Source: Sporolactobacillus inulinus
GTDB taxonomy: Bacteria; Bacillota; Bacilli; Bacillales; Sporolactobacillaceae
Direction: 5' to 3'
DNA: 51,133 bases
Assembly: GCF_006539285.1 (NCBI RefSeq)
Contig: NZ_BJMS01000011.1
Span: 1-51,133 of the forward strand
The translations under genes were made by a program, and so were the position numbers. Under the pieces are notes generated by a model. The model was not told where the DNA came from. It was given only the letters and a program-made list of their open reading frames with translations, and did not search any database. Each line of letters begins with the position of its first letter. Position 1 is the first letter of the stretch. This document shows positions 10,054-19,258 of the stretch, in pieces.

Positions 10054-12003
10054 TTATACCTGTTCGTAAGCAGTCATTATTTTTCTTTTCTTTGTCTCTT
10101 TCATTAAGATAATGATTCCCAGCGGTGGAATCGTCAATTTAATATGGTAAGGCTGATTGTGAAAAGGGGCTTCCTCCACGATGATCGGTTGATGATTGCA
10201 CTGTCCTGAACCGCCAAAGGCCGCAGCATCACTATTAAATACTTCTATATAGCTGCCCACTGCCGGTACACCTAACTTAAATTGATGATACACCGCAGGC
10301 GTAAAATTGCAGACGACAATGCAATAATCCCCCTTCCTTTTTCCTTTTCTAATAAAACTAATAATACTCTGTTCTGCATTGTCCGCATCGATCCATTGAA
10401 ATCCGTCCAATTCATGATCAAGCCGCCATAAACATGAAACAGAGCGGTAAAAATGATTGAAAGCCATGACGTACTGCTGAAACGAGCGATGCTTTGAAAA
10501 ATCAAGCAGATTCCAATCGAGTTGTTCAAGATCCTTCCATTCATCGAACTGCGCAAATTCGCTGCCCATAAAAAGCAATTTTTTTCCGGGATGCGTCATA
10601 AAAAAGCCAAAAAGCACACGAAGATTCGCAAATCGCTGCCATTCATCCCCCTTCATTTTATTTAGAAGCGAACGCTTGCCATAGACAAGCTCATCATGAG
10701 AAAGCGCCAAGACAAAGTTCTCTGAATATGCGTAGAGCATTGAGAACGTAATGAGATTATGGTGAACGCATCGTTCGGATGGCTCATAGGACATGTAGCG
10801 CAGTATATCGTGAACCCAGCCCATATTCCATTTATAATTAAAGCCAAGCCCTCCTTGATCCGTTGGCTTTGTAACCATTGGGTAGTCGGTTGCCTCTTCA
10901 GCAATCATCAGCGCCTCGGGGCACTTCAGAAATACCGCTTCATTCAGTTTTTTGATGAAATCGATCGCTTCGAGGTGTTCATCACCGCCGTATTTATTCT
11001 TCAATTCAAAGGGCATGTCGCCATTATGATTTAAGTAAATCATTGAAGAGACTGCATCAATTCTAAATCCCTCCACATGATAAATGTCCATCCAAAAACG
11101 AGCGTTGGAAATGAGGAAACTGATCACTTCGTTTTTAGAAAAATCAAAGTTGTAGGTTCCCCATTGCGGACGATCTGCCAATTTGGGGTCGCACGGTTCG
11201 TATAACGGTGTTCCATCAAATTTTCCTAACCCGTGCATATCCCGGCAGAAATGGGCCGGCGTCCAGTCGAGAATAACGCCAATGCTGTTTTGATGACATG
11301 TATCAACAAAATACATAAAATCTTCTGGACTGCCAAAGCGGCTTGTCGGTGCAAAATAACCGGTAATCTGGTAGCCCCAGGATCGGTCATACGGGTGTTC
11401 CATGATCGGCATGAGTTCGATATGAGTAAACCCGTTTTGCGCGACATACTCAACCAGTTCATCCGCAAGTTGCCTGTAAGTCATCAAATGATTGGTGTCG
11501 GTCTTTCGCCAGGACCCCAAATGGCATTCATAAATGTTCATCGGACGATGATATTGATCCCTTTTCGCTCTTTGCCTCATCCAGCGTTTGTCATGCCACG
11601 CGTATGAATGAAGTGAACTGCACGTAAGCGATGCAGTATTGGGTCTCTTTTCTGCGTAGAAAGCATATGGATCCGCCTTTAAAACAATCGATCCAGTCGG
11701 TGTTTCAATTGCATATTTATAACGCTCTTCATTGCCAAGATCCGCAATAAAACCCGTCCAAACACCAGAATTTTCTACTAAGCTCAATCGATTTGCATCT
11801 GTATCCCAGTCGTTGAAATCACCAACAACTGAAACGGATCGCGCATGCGGTGCCCAGACAGTAAAGCGAAATCCTTTTTTACCATTATATTGTTCTGAAT
11901 GGGCGCCGAATACTTTATACCCTTCATAAAGCGTGCCTTCATGAAATAAATACAAATCGACTTCGCTAGGAGACATTTGCGACTCATAATCAACGGTTAA
12001 CAT
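10054..12003 (-). CDS. glgB: 1,4-alpha-glucan branching enzyme
   Basis: A GH13/CBM48 branching enzyme of 649 residues. An N-terminal CBM48 module (KGFRFTVWAPHARSVSVVGDF) precedes the barrel. The catalytic regions are DWTPAHF, GFRIDAV (nucleophile Asp), IAEEATDYP (acid/base Glu) and SHDELVYGK. It cuts alpha-1,4 chains and rejoins them as alpha-1,6 branches. The longer frame starts at a GTG at 12051 without a ribosome-binding site. The ATG at 12003 is preceded by AAAGGGA at seven bases and gives the usual family N-terminus, so it is preferred. It is the first gene of the glg transcription unit. Confidence 0.95.
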   Translation of the reverse strand: MLTVDYESQMSPSEVDLYLFHEGTLYEGYKVFGAHSEQYNGKKGFRFTVWAPHARSVSVVGDFNDWDTDANRLSLVENSGVWTGFIADLGNEERYKYAIETPTGSIVLKADPYAFYAEKRPNTASLTCSSLHSYAWHDKRWMRQRAKRDQYHRPMNIYECHLGSWRKTDTNHLMTYRQLADELVEYVAQNGFTHIELMPIMEHPYDRSWGYQITGYFAPTSRFGSPEDFMYFVDTCHQNSIGVILDWTPAHFCRDMHGLGKFDGTPLYEPCDPKLADRPQWGTYNFDFSKNEVISFLISNARFWMDIYHVEGFRIDAVSSMIYLNHNGDMPFELKNKYGGDEHLEAIDFIKKLNEAVFLKCPEALMIAEEATDYPMVTKPTDQGGLGFNYKWNMGWVHDILRYMSYEPSERCVHHNLITFSMLYAYSENFVLALSHDELVYGKRSLLNKMKGDEWQRFANLRVLFGFFMTHPGKKLLFMGSEFAQFDEWKDLEQLDWNLLDFSKHRSFQQYVMAFNHFYRSVSCLWRLDHELDGFQWIDADNAEQSIISFIRKGKRKGDYCIVVCNFTPAVYHQFKLGVPAVGSYIEVFNSDAAAFGGSGQCNHQPIIVEEAPFHNQPYHIKLTIPPLGIIILMKETKKRKIMTAYEQV

Positions 12004-12499
12004 CGACACACGTCCCTTTATATTTTTTAATTGTCTTTCTTTTACTGCCACTGCTTTAATGTTCCAATCATCACATCGTTATTCTTGGAAAAATTCACAA
12101 TGTTTCATTTTGTTCAATCGTTTTTGTTGAGCATAAAACGCCTCCGAAATCTGAGTTGACGGATCAACCCAATCTTTTTTCTTTATATAAACCCTAGTTC
12201 TGTACCAAGAGGGTCGAATTATTGGACAGTCATTTTTATTTATAATTAAATATTCAACGAAGTGCAGCTTTCTCCTCTTAAAAAAATGATCTTTTTTTGT
12301 TAAAACAGAGAATTTTCTAAAATCAACAGGCGAACATTGTCCTTTCTACACGTCATCTGAAAATCAGGTACTAGAAAAACCAGGCTATGCCTGGTTTAAC
12401 GTTTCTGATGCGCTTTCGTTTTCCTCTGTCTCAAATCTTGAAGGCCATGTACTATCGTTTCATTCTACTGCATAGCATTATCGAGAGCGTTTTTTTCGT
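12004..12499. other. Leader region upstream of glgB
   Basis: This 496-base gap should hold the promoter of the glycogen operon, but no clear TTGACA/TATAAT pair was found, only AT-rich candidates around 12230-12260. On the minus strand a six-codon frame (MLNKND) follows a perfect GGAGG near 12130-12150. The exonuclease terminator lies at 12376-12398. No catabolite-response element was recognised. Confidence 0.4.
12376..12398 (-). terminator. Terminator after the 5'-3' exonuclease gene
   Basis: On the minus strand AAACCAGGC, ATA loop, GCCTGGTTT is followed by TTC. The nine-pair stem is perfect. It lies about 100 bases beyond the stop codon of the exonuclease gene. Confidence 0.7.
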
Positions 12500-13414
12500 T
12501 CAGCCTATGCTATGATTTGAAAGACTGCGCTCTCGCCAATTCATTTGGACCAATGCATAGTTAACAAGCCGCAACCCGAGTTGATCTACTTTATCAATAA
12601 AAGCGTCGTCAATTCCTGAAAACTCTGCATCGGATAGATAAAGTGTCAATGGGACTTGGCAATTGATCTCTGCCAGTCGTTTCGATAAGTGTAGCATTGA
12701 CAGGTCTGTACTGATCTTCTTTCGCTGCCCGTTTGGAAGCAGTTCCAGATGGGATAACAAACGATCGATGGAACCAAATTGTTTCATAAGCTTAAATGCT
12801 GTTTTTTCACCGATACCATGAACACCTGGATAACCATCGCTTGCGTCACCCATTAATGCCTTTACATCTACATATTGCCGAGGCGTAACGCCGTAATGCT
12901 CAAAAAAGATTGACTCGGTATAGCTTCGATAGTTCCCATAACCTTTTTGCAGCAAGTCCACATGAATGTCACGATCAAGGAGCTGAAGCAAATCACGATC
13001 GCCGGTAACAATCGATACATGGACATCGTGATGCAGACGTTTGGCAAGCGTACCAATACAATCATCCGCTTCGTAGCCCACTAAACCGACGTTTGGGATC
13101 CCAAAAGCATCAACCATTTCCTTTGCCAAGTCAAATTGGGGAATCATCTCCGCCGGGGGCGCCGGTCGGTTTGCTTTATATGCGTCAAACAGCTGATGAC
13201 GAAATGTTTTTGATCCCATATCCCAGCAAACCGCAATATGTGTTGGCTTCCTATTCTCAATAGCTAATAAAAGATGACGGAGAAATCCTTGAACACCATT
13301 CGTTGGAATACCTTGAGTATTAAACATAAACTGACCCGTTGGCGCTGTTGCATAAAAAGCGCGAAACAACAACGCCATCCCGTCCACAAGCAACAATCGT
13401 GATTGTTGTACCAA
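12500..13414 (-). CDS. 5'-3' exonuclease (YpcP/ExoA-like, FEN family)
   Basis: A 304-residue homologue of the 5' nuclease domain of DNA polymerase I, encoded on its own as in B. subtilis ypcP. It would remove RNA primers or flaps in replication and repair. The metal-binding acidic motifs LLVDGMALLFRAF, VGYEADDCIGTLA and VTGDRDLLQLL, plus the helix-hairpin-helix region YPGVHGIGEKTAFKL, are present. The chosen start is TTG after AGAGAGG at seven bases, giving the family N-terminus; a longer frame starts at 13447. Neighbours are unrelated. Confidence 0.9.
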   Translation of the reverse strand: MVQQSRLLLVDGMALLFRAFYATAPTGQFMFNTQGIPTNGVQGFLRHLLLAIENRKPTHIAVCWDMGSKTFRHQLFDAYKANRPAPPAEMIPQFDLAKEMVDAFGIPNVGLVGYEADDCIGTLAKRLHHDVHVSIVTGDRDLLQLLDRDIHVDLLQKGYGNYRSYTESIFFEHYGVTPRQYVDVKALMGDASDGYPGVHGIGEKTAFKLMKQFGSIDRLLSHLELLPNGQRKKISTDLSMLHLSKRLAEINCQVPLTLYLSDAEFSGIDDAFIDKVDQLGLRLVNYALVQMNWRERSLSNHSIG

Positions 13415-13555
13415 AAAAACGCCTCTCTTCTTGTTAACTGAACCCATTATACCATGAATGGTTCTCGAAAAAGGATGGGATGTACGGTTTTAAAATGCTT
13501 CACTTTGCGTTAAGCTATATACTAATTCATAAGCGATCTTAATGGAGTGTTCTAC

Positions 13556-14434
13556 GTGAAAACCAAGCGATTCATCCTTATTGCAGCAGCGGTTGCTTCC
13601 CTACTCGTGTTCTACCTCATTTTTGAACATAGTAGAGTCTTAACAGCGACACATACGGTGACCAATACGACCAAGACTGCTGCTGAACGGACTGCAACGG
13701 ATAATAAAATAACCCATCAGCAGATTCCAACCGTTTTTATTCATGGATGGAAAGGATCGAAACGTTCTTTCCGCACGATGTTGGAACGATTGCACGCGAA
13801 CTACGATGGTCCGGAACGGGCAATGATTGTTACAGTCCGACCAAATGGAGTCATCAACGTTAGTGGAAGTATAACGAACCAAAAGATCCCAATCATTCAA
13901 ATTATCTTTTCGCGTAATCATGAGCCCATGGAGCAGCAAGCCGCTTGGCTGAATAATATTTTTCGCATATTAAAGAAAAATTACACCATTGATCAAGTTA
14001 ATGTTGTCTCCCACTCAATGGGTGGAAAAGCGTTTACCTGTTATTTAGAAAAGATCAAAACTCCGGATGATTATCCAAAGATACGCAAGTATGTCGCGAT
14101 TGCTGCTCCATTTGATTGGATCAGCGGACCGCTTAATGATACACAGCTTTCGATTAAATTTCTGAAACAGCAAAGCGATCTGTATCAACATCGTGATCGT
14201 TTGCCTCATAATTTGGATGTCTTAGCTATTGCCGGGATCATGAGAAATGCTCAAGAAGGCGACGGTGTCGTGACACTGAAGAGCGCCTTTTTCGGAAAAT
14301 ATTTCTTTAATCCGAAGCACTATTCCGAGAAGATTATTTACGGTCCGAATGCCCAGCATAGTATGTTGCACGAGAATCCGGAAGTCGATAAAACGATTGC
14401 CAATTACCTTTGGGGGCTGCAACCAAAAAATTAA
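13556..14434 (+). CDS. Membrane-anchored alpha/beta hydrolase (DUF915 type)
   Basis: A 292-residue protein with an N-terminal hydrophobic segment (about 5-22) that is probably an uncleaved membrane anchor, followed by a Ser/Thr-rich linker and an alpha/beta hydrolase fold. The block VPTVFIHGWKGSKRSF holds the oxyanion HG motif, and VVSHSMGGK holds the nucleophile serine in GxSxG form (S-H-S-M-G). A late His (NAQHSMLH) fits the triad. It resembles the cell-surface hydrolases or lipases of Gram-positive bacteria; the substrate is unknown. GTG at 13556 has GGAG eight bases upstream, better than the upstream GTG at 13547. It stands alone on the plus strand. Confidence 0.85.
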   Translation: MKTKRFILIAAAVASLLVFYLIFEHSRVLTATHTVTNTTKTAAERTATDNKITHQQIPTVFIHGWKGSKRSFRTMLERLHANYDGPERAMIVTVRPNGVINVSGSITNQKIPIIQIIFSRNHEPMEQQAAWLNNIFRILKKNYTIDQVNVVSHSMGGKAFTCYLEKIKTPDDYPKIRKYVAIAAPFDWISGPLNDTQLSIKFLKQQSDLYQHRDRLPHNLDVLAIAGIMRNAQEGDGVVTLKSAFFGKYFFNPKHYSEKIIYGPNAQHSMLHENPEVDKTIANYLWGLQPKN

Positions 14435-14470
14435 AAAGAAGCGCTTCGTTTAAGAAGCACTTCTTTTTTT
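14435..14470. terminator. Bidirectional terminator between hydrolase and queT
   Basis: AAGAAGCGCTTC pairs with GAAGCACTTCTT across a short loop, followed by a T run on the plus strand and preceded by A residues. The hydrolase and queT are convergent here, so it can serve both. Confidence 0.85.
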
Positions 14471-14475
14471 ATCCC

Positions 14476-14964
14476 TTAAATTAACTTATCGAGTTTGGCA
14501 CGACGATTGATCGCATACATGATCGGCATGCCAATCAACATCACAACACATTCGCCAATGGCAACCGTGAGCCATGTCCACAGAAACGGCACCTTTAGAA
14601 CAATTGCAAGTTCCCAAGCAATAAAACACATGGTCAGAGTAAATACCCCTGTGTTTACCAGCATGCGAGCCCAGATGTTAGTTATAAATTTAGAGACAAG
14701 CATTGTCGTCAAAAGCACGAGCACGGATTGTCCCGTTCCAAAGATCAGATCATATGGGAGCATCGGCGAGAAAAACAAATTGCCAAGAAATACGCCGCAA
14801 ATTATGCCCCAAAAGTATTTCTTGTTGAATACAATCATGTGGTTCAACATTTCTGAAATACGAAATTGAACTGCCGAAAAACTGATCGGCTGAAGAAAAA
14901 AAGTCAACACAATATAAATAGCGGCAAGCAATGCATTAATTGCCAGCATTTTTACGGTCTTCAT
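14476..14964 (-). CDS. queT: QueT family preQ1/queuosine-precursor transporter
   Basis: A 162-residue integral membrane protein with about five hydrophobic helices, the size of QueT S-components of ECF vitamin transporters. It should import preQ1 or a related precursor of queuosine for tRNA modification, with a shared energising module encoded elsewhere. The PISFSAVQFRISEMLNHM stretch in the first third is typical. Strong support comes from the preQ1-I riboswitch immediately upstream. The ATG is about ten bases from AAGGAGG, which forms part of the aptamer tail. Confidence 0.92.
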   Translation of the reverse strand: MKTVKMLAINALLAAIYIVLTFFLQPISFSAVQFRISEMLNHMIVFNKKYFWGIICGVFLGNLFFSPMLPYDLIFGTGQSVLVLLTTMLVSKFITNIWARMLVNTGVFTLTMCFIAWELAIVLKVPFLWTWLTVAIGECVVMLIGMPIMYAINRRAKLDKLI

Positions 14965-14974
14965 AATTAAGACC

Positions 14975-15018
14975 CCTCCTTAGTTTTTTGATAAACGTGG
15001 GATGGTTTCGAACCACGT
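14975..15018 (-). ncRNA. preQ1-I riboswitch controlling queT
   Basis: On the minus strand ACGTGG (15018-15013) pairs with CCCACGT (15001-14995) around a TTCGAAACCAT loop. It is followed by an A-rich tail with AAAAAACTAAGG, the signature 3' segment of class I preQ1 aptamers. The tail runs directly into AAGGAGG, the queT ribosome-binding site. Ligand binding would therefore sequester the site and switch off translation. This is established architecture for preQ1-I elements. Confidence 0.9.
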
Positions 15019-15152
15019 GAGCATGCTCAAACTCCTTTAGTTTAATCGAAACTGTGTCGTTGTCAAGCCATGAACTTCAGCTATTGCCGGTCACGATACA
15101 GAAGTCAATCGTTCAGTTACGGCTCAAGCTCTTGTTGAAGGAACTTCTTCAA

Positions 15153-15179
15153 TAAAAAAGCTGCCACATAAATGGCAGC
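15153..15179 (-). terminator. Terminator after the zinc peptidase gene
   Basis: On the minus strand GCTGCCA, TTTATG loop, TGGCAGC is followed by TTTTTTATT. It is a perfect seven-pair stem, located about 50 bases past the stop codon. Confidence 0.88.
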
Positions 15180-15225
15180 AGACAAGTGCATCTCATTGCA
15201 TGCATCAAGTATTTGAAAGATCCGC

Positions 15226-15906
15226 TTACTCTTCTCGATTGCTCATCGTAATCATCATAATAAAACGAACAAGTTCCATTACGGATACCAGTGCAGCGGC
15301 AACATAGGTCATTGCTGCAGCAGATAATACTTTTTTTGCCTGTGGCCGTTCATTTTCTTGAACAATGCCTAAGCTGACAATCTGTTTTAATGCACGGCCT
15401 GACGCGTCAAATTCGACAGGAAGGGTCACGATCTGAAAAAGCACGGCCGCTGCAAAGAAGACCACGCCAAGCGCAGCAAGCTGAAACATGCCGAGAAATA
15501 CTCCTGCAAGAATCAAGATGTACGACAAATTTGATCCTAAATTCGCTACTGGAACGAGGGCGCTGCGTACACGCATAAACGTATAATCTTTTGCATCCTG
15601 AATTGCGTGCCCAACTTCGTGAGCGGCAACGGCCGTTCCCGCAATAGAAGCCCCATGATAAATATCTGTGGAAAGATTAATCGATTTGTCGCGCGGATCA
15701 TAATGGTCGGTTAAGGATCCCGCAACCTCCCTGATCGTTACATCGTACAAACCGTTATCGTCCAGAATTCGTCGCGCGGTTTGCGCACCGGTCATTCCGG
15801 TTGAATTACTGACCTCTGAATAACGAGCGTACGTTGAGCGAACACGCATTTGTGCCCACATGGGGATCAGCATCAGAATGCCCAGATAAATTAGGTATTG
15901 AATCAT
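15226..15906 (-). CDS. Membrane zinc metallopeptidase (YugP family)
   Basis: A 226-residue protein with an N-terminal membrane segment, the zinc motif AAHEVGHAIQ (HExxH, near residue 95) and two or three C-terminal hydrophobic segments. This matches the YugP-type putative neutral zinc metallopeptidases, whose substrate is unknown. The third codon of the longer frame (ATG at 15906) is seven bases from GGAGG and is the preferred start. It stands alone, with a terminator downstream and about 140 bases of spacer upstream. Confidence 0.88.
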   Translation of the reverse strand: MIQYLIYLGILMLIPMWAQMRVRSTYARYSEVSNSTGMTGAQTARRILDDNGLYDVTIREVAGSLTDHYDPRDKSINLSTDIYHGASIAGTAVAAHEVGHAIQDAKDYTFMRVRSALVPVANLGSNLSYILILAGVFLGMFQLAALGVVFFAAAVLFQIVTLPVEFDASGRALKQIVSLGIVQENERPQAKKVLSAAAMTYVAAALVSVMELVRFIMMITMSNREE

Positions 15907-16060
15907 GCTCATTCCTCCAAAATTGATCTAATTAATTGATTTAAGCCTCTTGAAAACGGTACAATCGTCAAGTGTATTCAAGCATCAGTTTTCAATCGGA
16001 ACAGTATTATTATAGTCAATTTTAGTCAAACAAACGTTCTTTGTCAAAACTTTTACTTTT

Positions 16061-16846
16061 TCAATGGATCCGTGATCTTCTTTTCCGCTCTGCTGTATAG
16101 CGCACCCAAGATACATAGGCCAGTACAGCTACAACAATTCCCCCAATTATGGTCATAAGTCCCATTGTATTTTCATCTTTACCGTTTCGTGATTGCTTAA
16201 ATAGCCGATTCATGTCATCGGTTATTCTGTTTACTTGGCTTATTCGCTTTGATTCCTTGATATCTTCTAAACGGTGATTGGTTAATGTTGTGATTCGCTG
16301 ATCAAGCAAAGTAACCATATCCGGCCGACCGTCAATGATCAGTGCCGGATAAATGATCGCATATTCATTAAGAAATTGATTAAGTTCATATTGATAATGT
16401 TCTTGTTTCTTGTTTTTCAATGCAGTGTTCATCCGGCTCAGAGGCTCCATGATATCCGAACGTTTTTCCTTCCACATCGGAGCCCCTTCATTTTGCAGTG
16501 CATCGAATCCAAGTCGCAGGGAGGCAGCTGCATCAGCTATTTCCTGCTGATTCGCCTGCGTCTTAAGCAAAACCTTAAGCTTTACGATTGAGGTTCCGAT
16601 CACTTGCTGTTCTTTTTCCGAATACAGATCTAATGAATGATTCCATTTTTCACTCAGTTCATGTAGAAGGCTTGCGGCTGCTTTATCTTGTTTAGCAATT
16701 GAATAGTGAAAGACCTGATCAGAAAGACTGACTAAATTGTCGGTTTGATTTTTCATTGCTGCGCTACTGTTTTCGGCATATCCGCGTTCTGGAAATCCTA
16801 TAAACAATGTAAAGCACACAAAAATGATAAACAGCTTTACGTTCAT
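16061..16846 (-). CDS. ypjB: Sporulation-associated membrane protein YpjB
   Basis: A 261-residue protein with a signal peptide (about 1-25, ending near GYAE), a helical extracytoplasmic domain and a C-terminal transmembrane helix (about 230-250) followed by basic residues. Length and topology match Bacillus YpjB, which is linked to sporulation but has no known biochemical role. The ATG at 16846 is preceded by GGGAGGACAAGCG; the longer frame lacks a site. It sits next to ypiB, whereas B. subtilis has qcrABC, ypiF and ypjA between the two. Confidence 0.82.
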   Translation of the reverse strand: MNVKLFIIFVCFTLFIGFPERGYAENSSAAMKNQTDNLVSLSDQVFHYSIAKQDKAAASLLHELSEKWNHSLDLYSEKEQQVIGTSIVKLKVLLKTQANQQEIADAAASLRLGFDALQNEGAPMWKEKRSDIMEPLSRMNTALKNKKQEHYQYELNQFLNEYAIIYPALIIDGRPDMVTLLDQRITTLTNHRLEDIKESKRISQVNRITDDMNRLFKQSRNGKDENTMGLMTIIGGIVVAVLAYVSWVRYTAERKRRSRIH

Positions 16847-16941
16847 CGCTTGTCCTCCCTTTAAACGCCTTATCGGAACTATATGAGTTGAGGGACAAGA
16901 GTAGACCGCCAAGTGTTTATCATTTAGAGAAGGTTTTCTGT

Positions 16942-17553
<612 letters not shown>

Positions 17554-18810
17554 TTACTGACTTTCATCCTGCTTAATTCGTTCGACAAATGCTGCAAGAT
17601 CTTGATTTTCTGGACTCAGACGCGATGCCGTAATTAAAAGATCAAGTCCCTCTTTTAAATGGCCTGTTTCTCTCAAAAATTCTCCGTATTCTTGGAGAAA
17701 TTCTGGATTAGCTGAGAATGCGGACAAACTCATTTTATAGAGCTGCGCTGCCTTTTTAAGTTCGTCTGTTTGATTATAAGCTGTGGCAAGAAACCAGTGC
17801 AGCAATGGGTCGCCCGTTTCAACCGATCCGAGTAGCTCAATAACTGCTTCGTAATCCTCATCCTGTGCTTTTAATTCAACAAGATGTGTTCGTGCATCCA
17901 TATTCTCCGGATTCAGCTTGAGACATTTTTTGAAGTATTCTACCGCCTGCTCCTCTTCATTCAATTTTGCTGATAAAATGCCCGCATGTTCAAAAAGACG
18001 TTCATTATATTCATCCTGTTCAATTCCCAATTTGATCGATTCCATGGCTTTTTTTAGTTCTCCTTCGTGCTCGTACGCTTCGGCAAGCACATTATAAAGC
18101 GTACTGTACCCGGGATCCATTGCTCTTAATGTCTCTAAAGCTTTAATTGCTTTTCGATGTTTATGGATACGTAATGCGGTAACCGCATAACCAAAGAGCC
18201 CATCCAGAGTTTTTTCTTTTTTGAAACCTAATTCGTATTCTTGCAGCGACGCTTCAAATTGACCGCTGAGGCTGAGTGCTTCGGCAAGCTTCAAGTGGAT
18301 GTTTTGATCGGCAAGCTCTGGATTATCTTTAACTTCCATCAGGCAGTCAACCGCTTTGCTTGCTTCGCCAATCGATAAATAAAGCTCTCCAAGAGCAAGA
18401 ATCAGTACGGGCTGATGGGGTGAAATCTTAAGTGCATGAAGCAATTTATGTTCGGCAACCTCATCCAAGCCTTCCATTTGGTACAGATCGGCCAGCATGA
18501 CTTGCGCGCTTAAATAATTGGCGTCCAATGTATGAATCCGTTGTAAATAATCAATTGCACCTGTTTCTTCATTCTTATCAATCAGCAGTTCTGAAAGCTG
18601 AATAATTAAATCACTGTCATTAGGATAGCGCTTCAGCAAACGTTCATAAACCGCTTGGGCATCATCGATAAATCCGAATTGTTGATAAAGATCTGCAGCA
18701 GCAAACTGAATCCGGTCGTCATGTTCTTTAGCTAACTGGTGCAGCAGGTCGAGCCCTTCCTCAGTTTGTCCGCTTCCTAATAACGCGCGTGCTGTCTCTA
18801 ATGTACGCAT
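17554..18810 (-). CDS. ypiA: TPR-repeat protein YpiA
   Basis: A 418-residue protein made almost entirely of tetratricopeptide repeats, roughly 34 residues each from residue 5 to the end. No signal peptide or membrane segment is seen. It matches YpiA of the same neighbourhood in B. subtilis, a cytosolic scaffold of unknown partners. ATG ATG follows GGGAGGAATC; the second ATG (18810) is seven bases away and preferred. It is followed closely by ypiB and probably shares its transcript. Confidence 0.87.
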   Translation of the reverse strand: MRTLETARALLGSGQTEEGLDLLHQLAKEHDDRIQFAAADLYQQFGFIDDAQAVYERLLKRYPNDSDLIIQLSELLIDKNEETGAIDYLQRIHTLDANYLSAQVMLADLYQMEGLDEVAEHKLLHALKISPHQPVLILALGELYLSIGEASKAVDCLMEVKDNPELADQNIHLKLAEALSLSGQFEASLQEYELGFKKEKTLDGLFGYAVTALRIHKHRKAIKALETLRAMDPGYSTLYNVLAEAYEHEGELKKAMESIKLGIEQDEYNERLFEHAGILSAKLNEEEQAVEYFKKCLKLNPENMDARTHLVELKAQDEDYEAVIELLGSVETGDPLLHWFLATAYNQTDELKKAAQLYKMSLSAFSANPEFLQEYGEFLRETGHLKEGLDLLITASRLSPENQDLAAFVERIKQDESQ

Positions 18811-18943
18811 CATGATTCCTCCCAATAAGATTCCGATCATGTTTTTTCTTCCTAAGCAATCATAAGCAACTTTTTTAGGAACTGCAAGGAATGCTCCTTA
18901 TCCAGAATGGGGCCTCTCGTTTCTTTTTGATTTGTTACATTAG

Positions 18944-18969
18944 AAAAACCGGGCAAAAAGCGCCCGGTC
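18944..18969 (-). terminator. Second copy of the trp-type terminator
   Basis: On the minus strand ACCGGGC, seven-base loop, GCCCGGT is followed by TTTTT. The hairpin is identical to the one at 19201-19227. It would end any transcript starting in the interval 18970-19200. Confidence 0.85.
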
Positions 18970-19145
18970 CTTAATCTCCAACCATGTGTGATGGACTCGT
19001 GTCTTTTCGATGCTGAATCGCCGCTGCGGTTGCTCGCTTGTCGCGGGCGATCCGGAAGCCTCCTCGGACAAACAGAAATCTGCGGGGTCTCGCTGGCACG
19101 CTGTTCCCGCAGGCGCCTGAGCACCTCCGCTTTGATGCTCAGCCA
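18970..19145 (-). repeat. GC-rich structured intergenic repeat
   Basis: A GC-rich segment between two identical terminators. It contains nested inverted repeats, including CTGCGGG/CCCGCAG (19080-19112) and TGAGCA/TGCTCA (19118-19141). Its pattern resembles short dispersed intergenic repeats I recall from other Bacilli, and a 12-mer from it recurs at the window start. A 68-codon frame crosses it (18940-19146) but lacks a ribosome-binding site. It may encode a structured RNA or be a non-autonomous repeat. Confidence 0.5.
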
Positions 19146-19200
19146 TGACACTGTTTATTGGTTATAATACATGGCAAATTCTATACTTTCTTGAACTGTA

Positions 19201-19227
19201 AAAAAACCGGGCAAAAAGCGCCCGGTC
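19201..19227 (-). terminator. trp operon terminator
   Basis: On the minus strand ACCGGGC, seven-base loop, GCCCGGT is followed by TTTTTT. It lies about 30 bases after the trpA stop codon. Confidence 0.92.
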
Positions 19228-19258
19228 TTTTCTTTCTCAAGCGATGATCCGCTCCTGT

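Noticed and set aside
18940-19146. A 68-codon minus-strand frame in the GC-rich repeat
   Set aside because: It lacks a ribosome-binding site and lies in a segment with strong inverted repeats, more consistent with a non-coding repeat.
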